NCBI GenBank assembly: GCA_007134115.1
Contig: SLLK01000067.1
Location: 1 to 6,043, forward strand
DNA: 6,043 nt
DNA from: Gammaproteobacteria bacterium
Lineage (GTDB): Bacteria > Pseudomonadota > Gammaproteobacteria > UBA5335 > SLRW01
Reading direction: 5' to 3'
A program made the translations under genes and the position numbers. The notes under the pieces are model-generated. The model was given only the letters and a program-made list of their open reading frames with translations, was not told where the DNA came from and ran no database searches. Every line of letters begins with the position of its first letter. Positions within the stretch are counted from its first letter, which is position 1. This document shows positions 5,839-6,043 of the stretch, piece after piece.

Positions 5839-6043
5839 CCTCACTGTAGGTTTCCTCATGAATCGGAAAACGGCCACGTTCTCTTCATCGGCCGCCGGAT
5901 TGGCGTTTAGAGCCTGCGCCGACGGATGATGACAGCTGAGTATTCTTGCCGTGCTGACTTGGGATAGAAACACGTGGGCTTTCCGTGCAGCGCCGCCTAC
6001 CAGGACGATGCACTGTAGGTTAGGCATGGCGGCCACCAGAACC
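5784..6043 (-). mobile_element. Integron gene cassette, 3' part (uracil-DNA-glycosylase-like ORF plus attC)
   Basis: The glycosylase-like ORF and the attC lie in the standard cassette order, with the ORF first and the attC overlapping its stop codon. The cassette extends beyond the right edge. By the usual polarity, intI, attI and any earlier cassettes would be to the right. The absence of another attC between 5777 and 5116, or just after 5116, suggests this is the last cassette of an array or a lone cassette inserted next to the GGCT gene. I infer the array from a single attC. Confidence 0.65.
5833..6043 (-). CDS. Uracil-DNA glycosylase-like protein (partial, C-terminal end)
   Basis: Only the last roughly 69 codons are present, and the frame stays open to the right edge. 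The sequence begins VLVAAMPNLQCIVLVGG and continues ARKAHVFL, a hydrophobic strand plus glycine loop plus helix as in the core of the uracil-DNA-glycosylase superfamily. It then reads TARILSCHHPSAQALN, where the HPS motif matches the superfamily's C-terminal active-site motif. The remainder (ADEENVAVFRFMRK) fits the final helix. Family members excise uracil or other damaged bases from DNA. The residues that define base specificity lie in the missing part, so substrate and subfamily are open. A GTG at 6036 and an ATG at 6027 are in frame but probably internal, because a start there would remove the catalytic half. The TAA stop at 5835-5833 is part of the attC R'' box, making this a cassette-borne gene. 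Confidence 0.62.
   Translation of the reverse strand, partial: VLVAAMPNLQCIVLVGGAARKAHVFLSQVSTARILSCHHPSAQALNANPAADEENVAVFRFMRKPTVRG

Noticed and set aside
6019..6025. GTTAGGC, an exact integron core-site sequence
   Set aside because: It is on the opposite strand to the cassette orientation, lies inside the glycosylase-like coding frame and has no L boxes or partner box nearby in the window. DNA to the right would be needed to reconsider it.
1..6043. CRISPR array, tRNA, rRNA or insertion-sequence transposase
   Set aside because: I saw no regularly spaced repeats, no cloverleaf-like sequence, no rRNA-like stretch and no transposase motifs in any frame.

Overview
The window looks like chromosomal DNA of a GC-rich proteobacterium, probably a gammaproteobacterium. 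The signs are GC-rich codon use, a cyclic-nucleotide signalling repertoire, an outer-membrane barrel remnant and an integron-type recombination site. No feature fixes the genus, and I infer the lineage only loosely.

Layout from left to right. (1) 1-628, minus: 5' part of a short-chain dehydrogenase/reductase that runs off the left edge. (2) 629-1110: no intact gene. Positions 703-962 on the minus strand hold a frameshifted, 5'-truncated remnant of an outer-membrane beta-barrel protein. (3) 1111-2403, plus: a class III adenylate cyclase with its catalytic domain at the N-terminus, followed by four predicted membrane helices and a periplasmic SH3-like domain. (4) 2435-4138, minus, convergent to the cyclase: a membrane-anchored c-di-GMP phosphodiesterase with a degenerate GGDEF domain and a complete EAL active site. 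(5) 4139-4266: a divergent intergenic region with a perfect 13-bp palindrome and a consensus-like -35 box. (6) 4267-5109, plus: a transglutaminase-like putative cysteine protease/amidase. (7) 5116-5679, minus, convergent with only 6 bp between the two genes: a gamma-glutamylcyclotransferase-like protein. (8) 5680-5777: intergenic DNA with an inverted repeat. (9) 5778-5838: a 61-bp integron attC site on the minus strand. (10) 5833-6043, minus: the C-terminal end of a uracil-DNA-glycosylase-like CDS, whose stop codon lies inside the attC.

The most notable element is the last one. The glycosylase-like gene and its attC together look like the 3' end of an integron gene cassette. The orientation predicts that the rest of the array, attI and intI lie to the right of this window, and that the array ends near position 5784, just upstream of the gamma-glutamylcyclotransferase gene.

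Functionally, the centre pairs two second-messenger enzymes, one making cAMP and one degrading c-di-GMP. Both are membrane-anchored and transcribed toward each other. The remaining genes (reductase, transglutaminase-like, cyclotransferase) look like ordinary accessory metabolism with no evident shared pathway.
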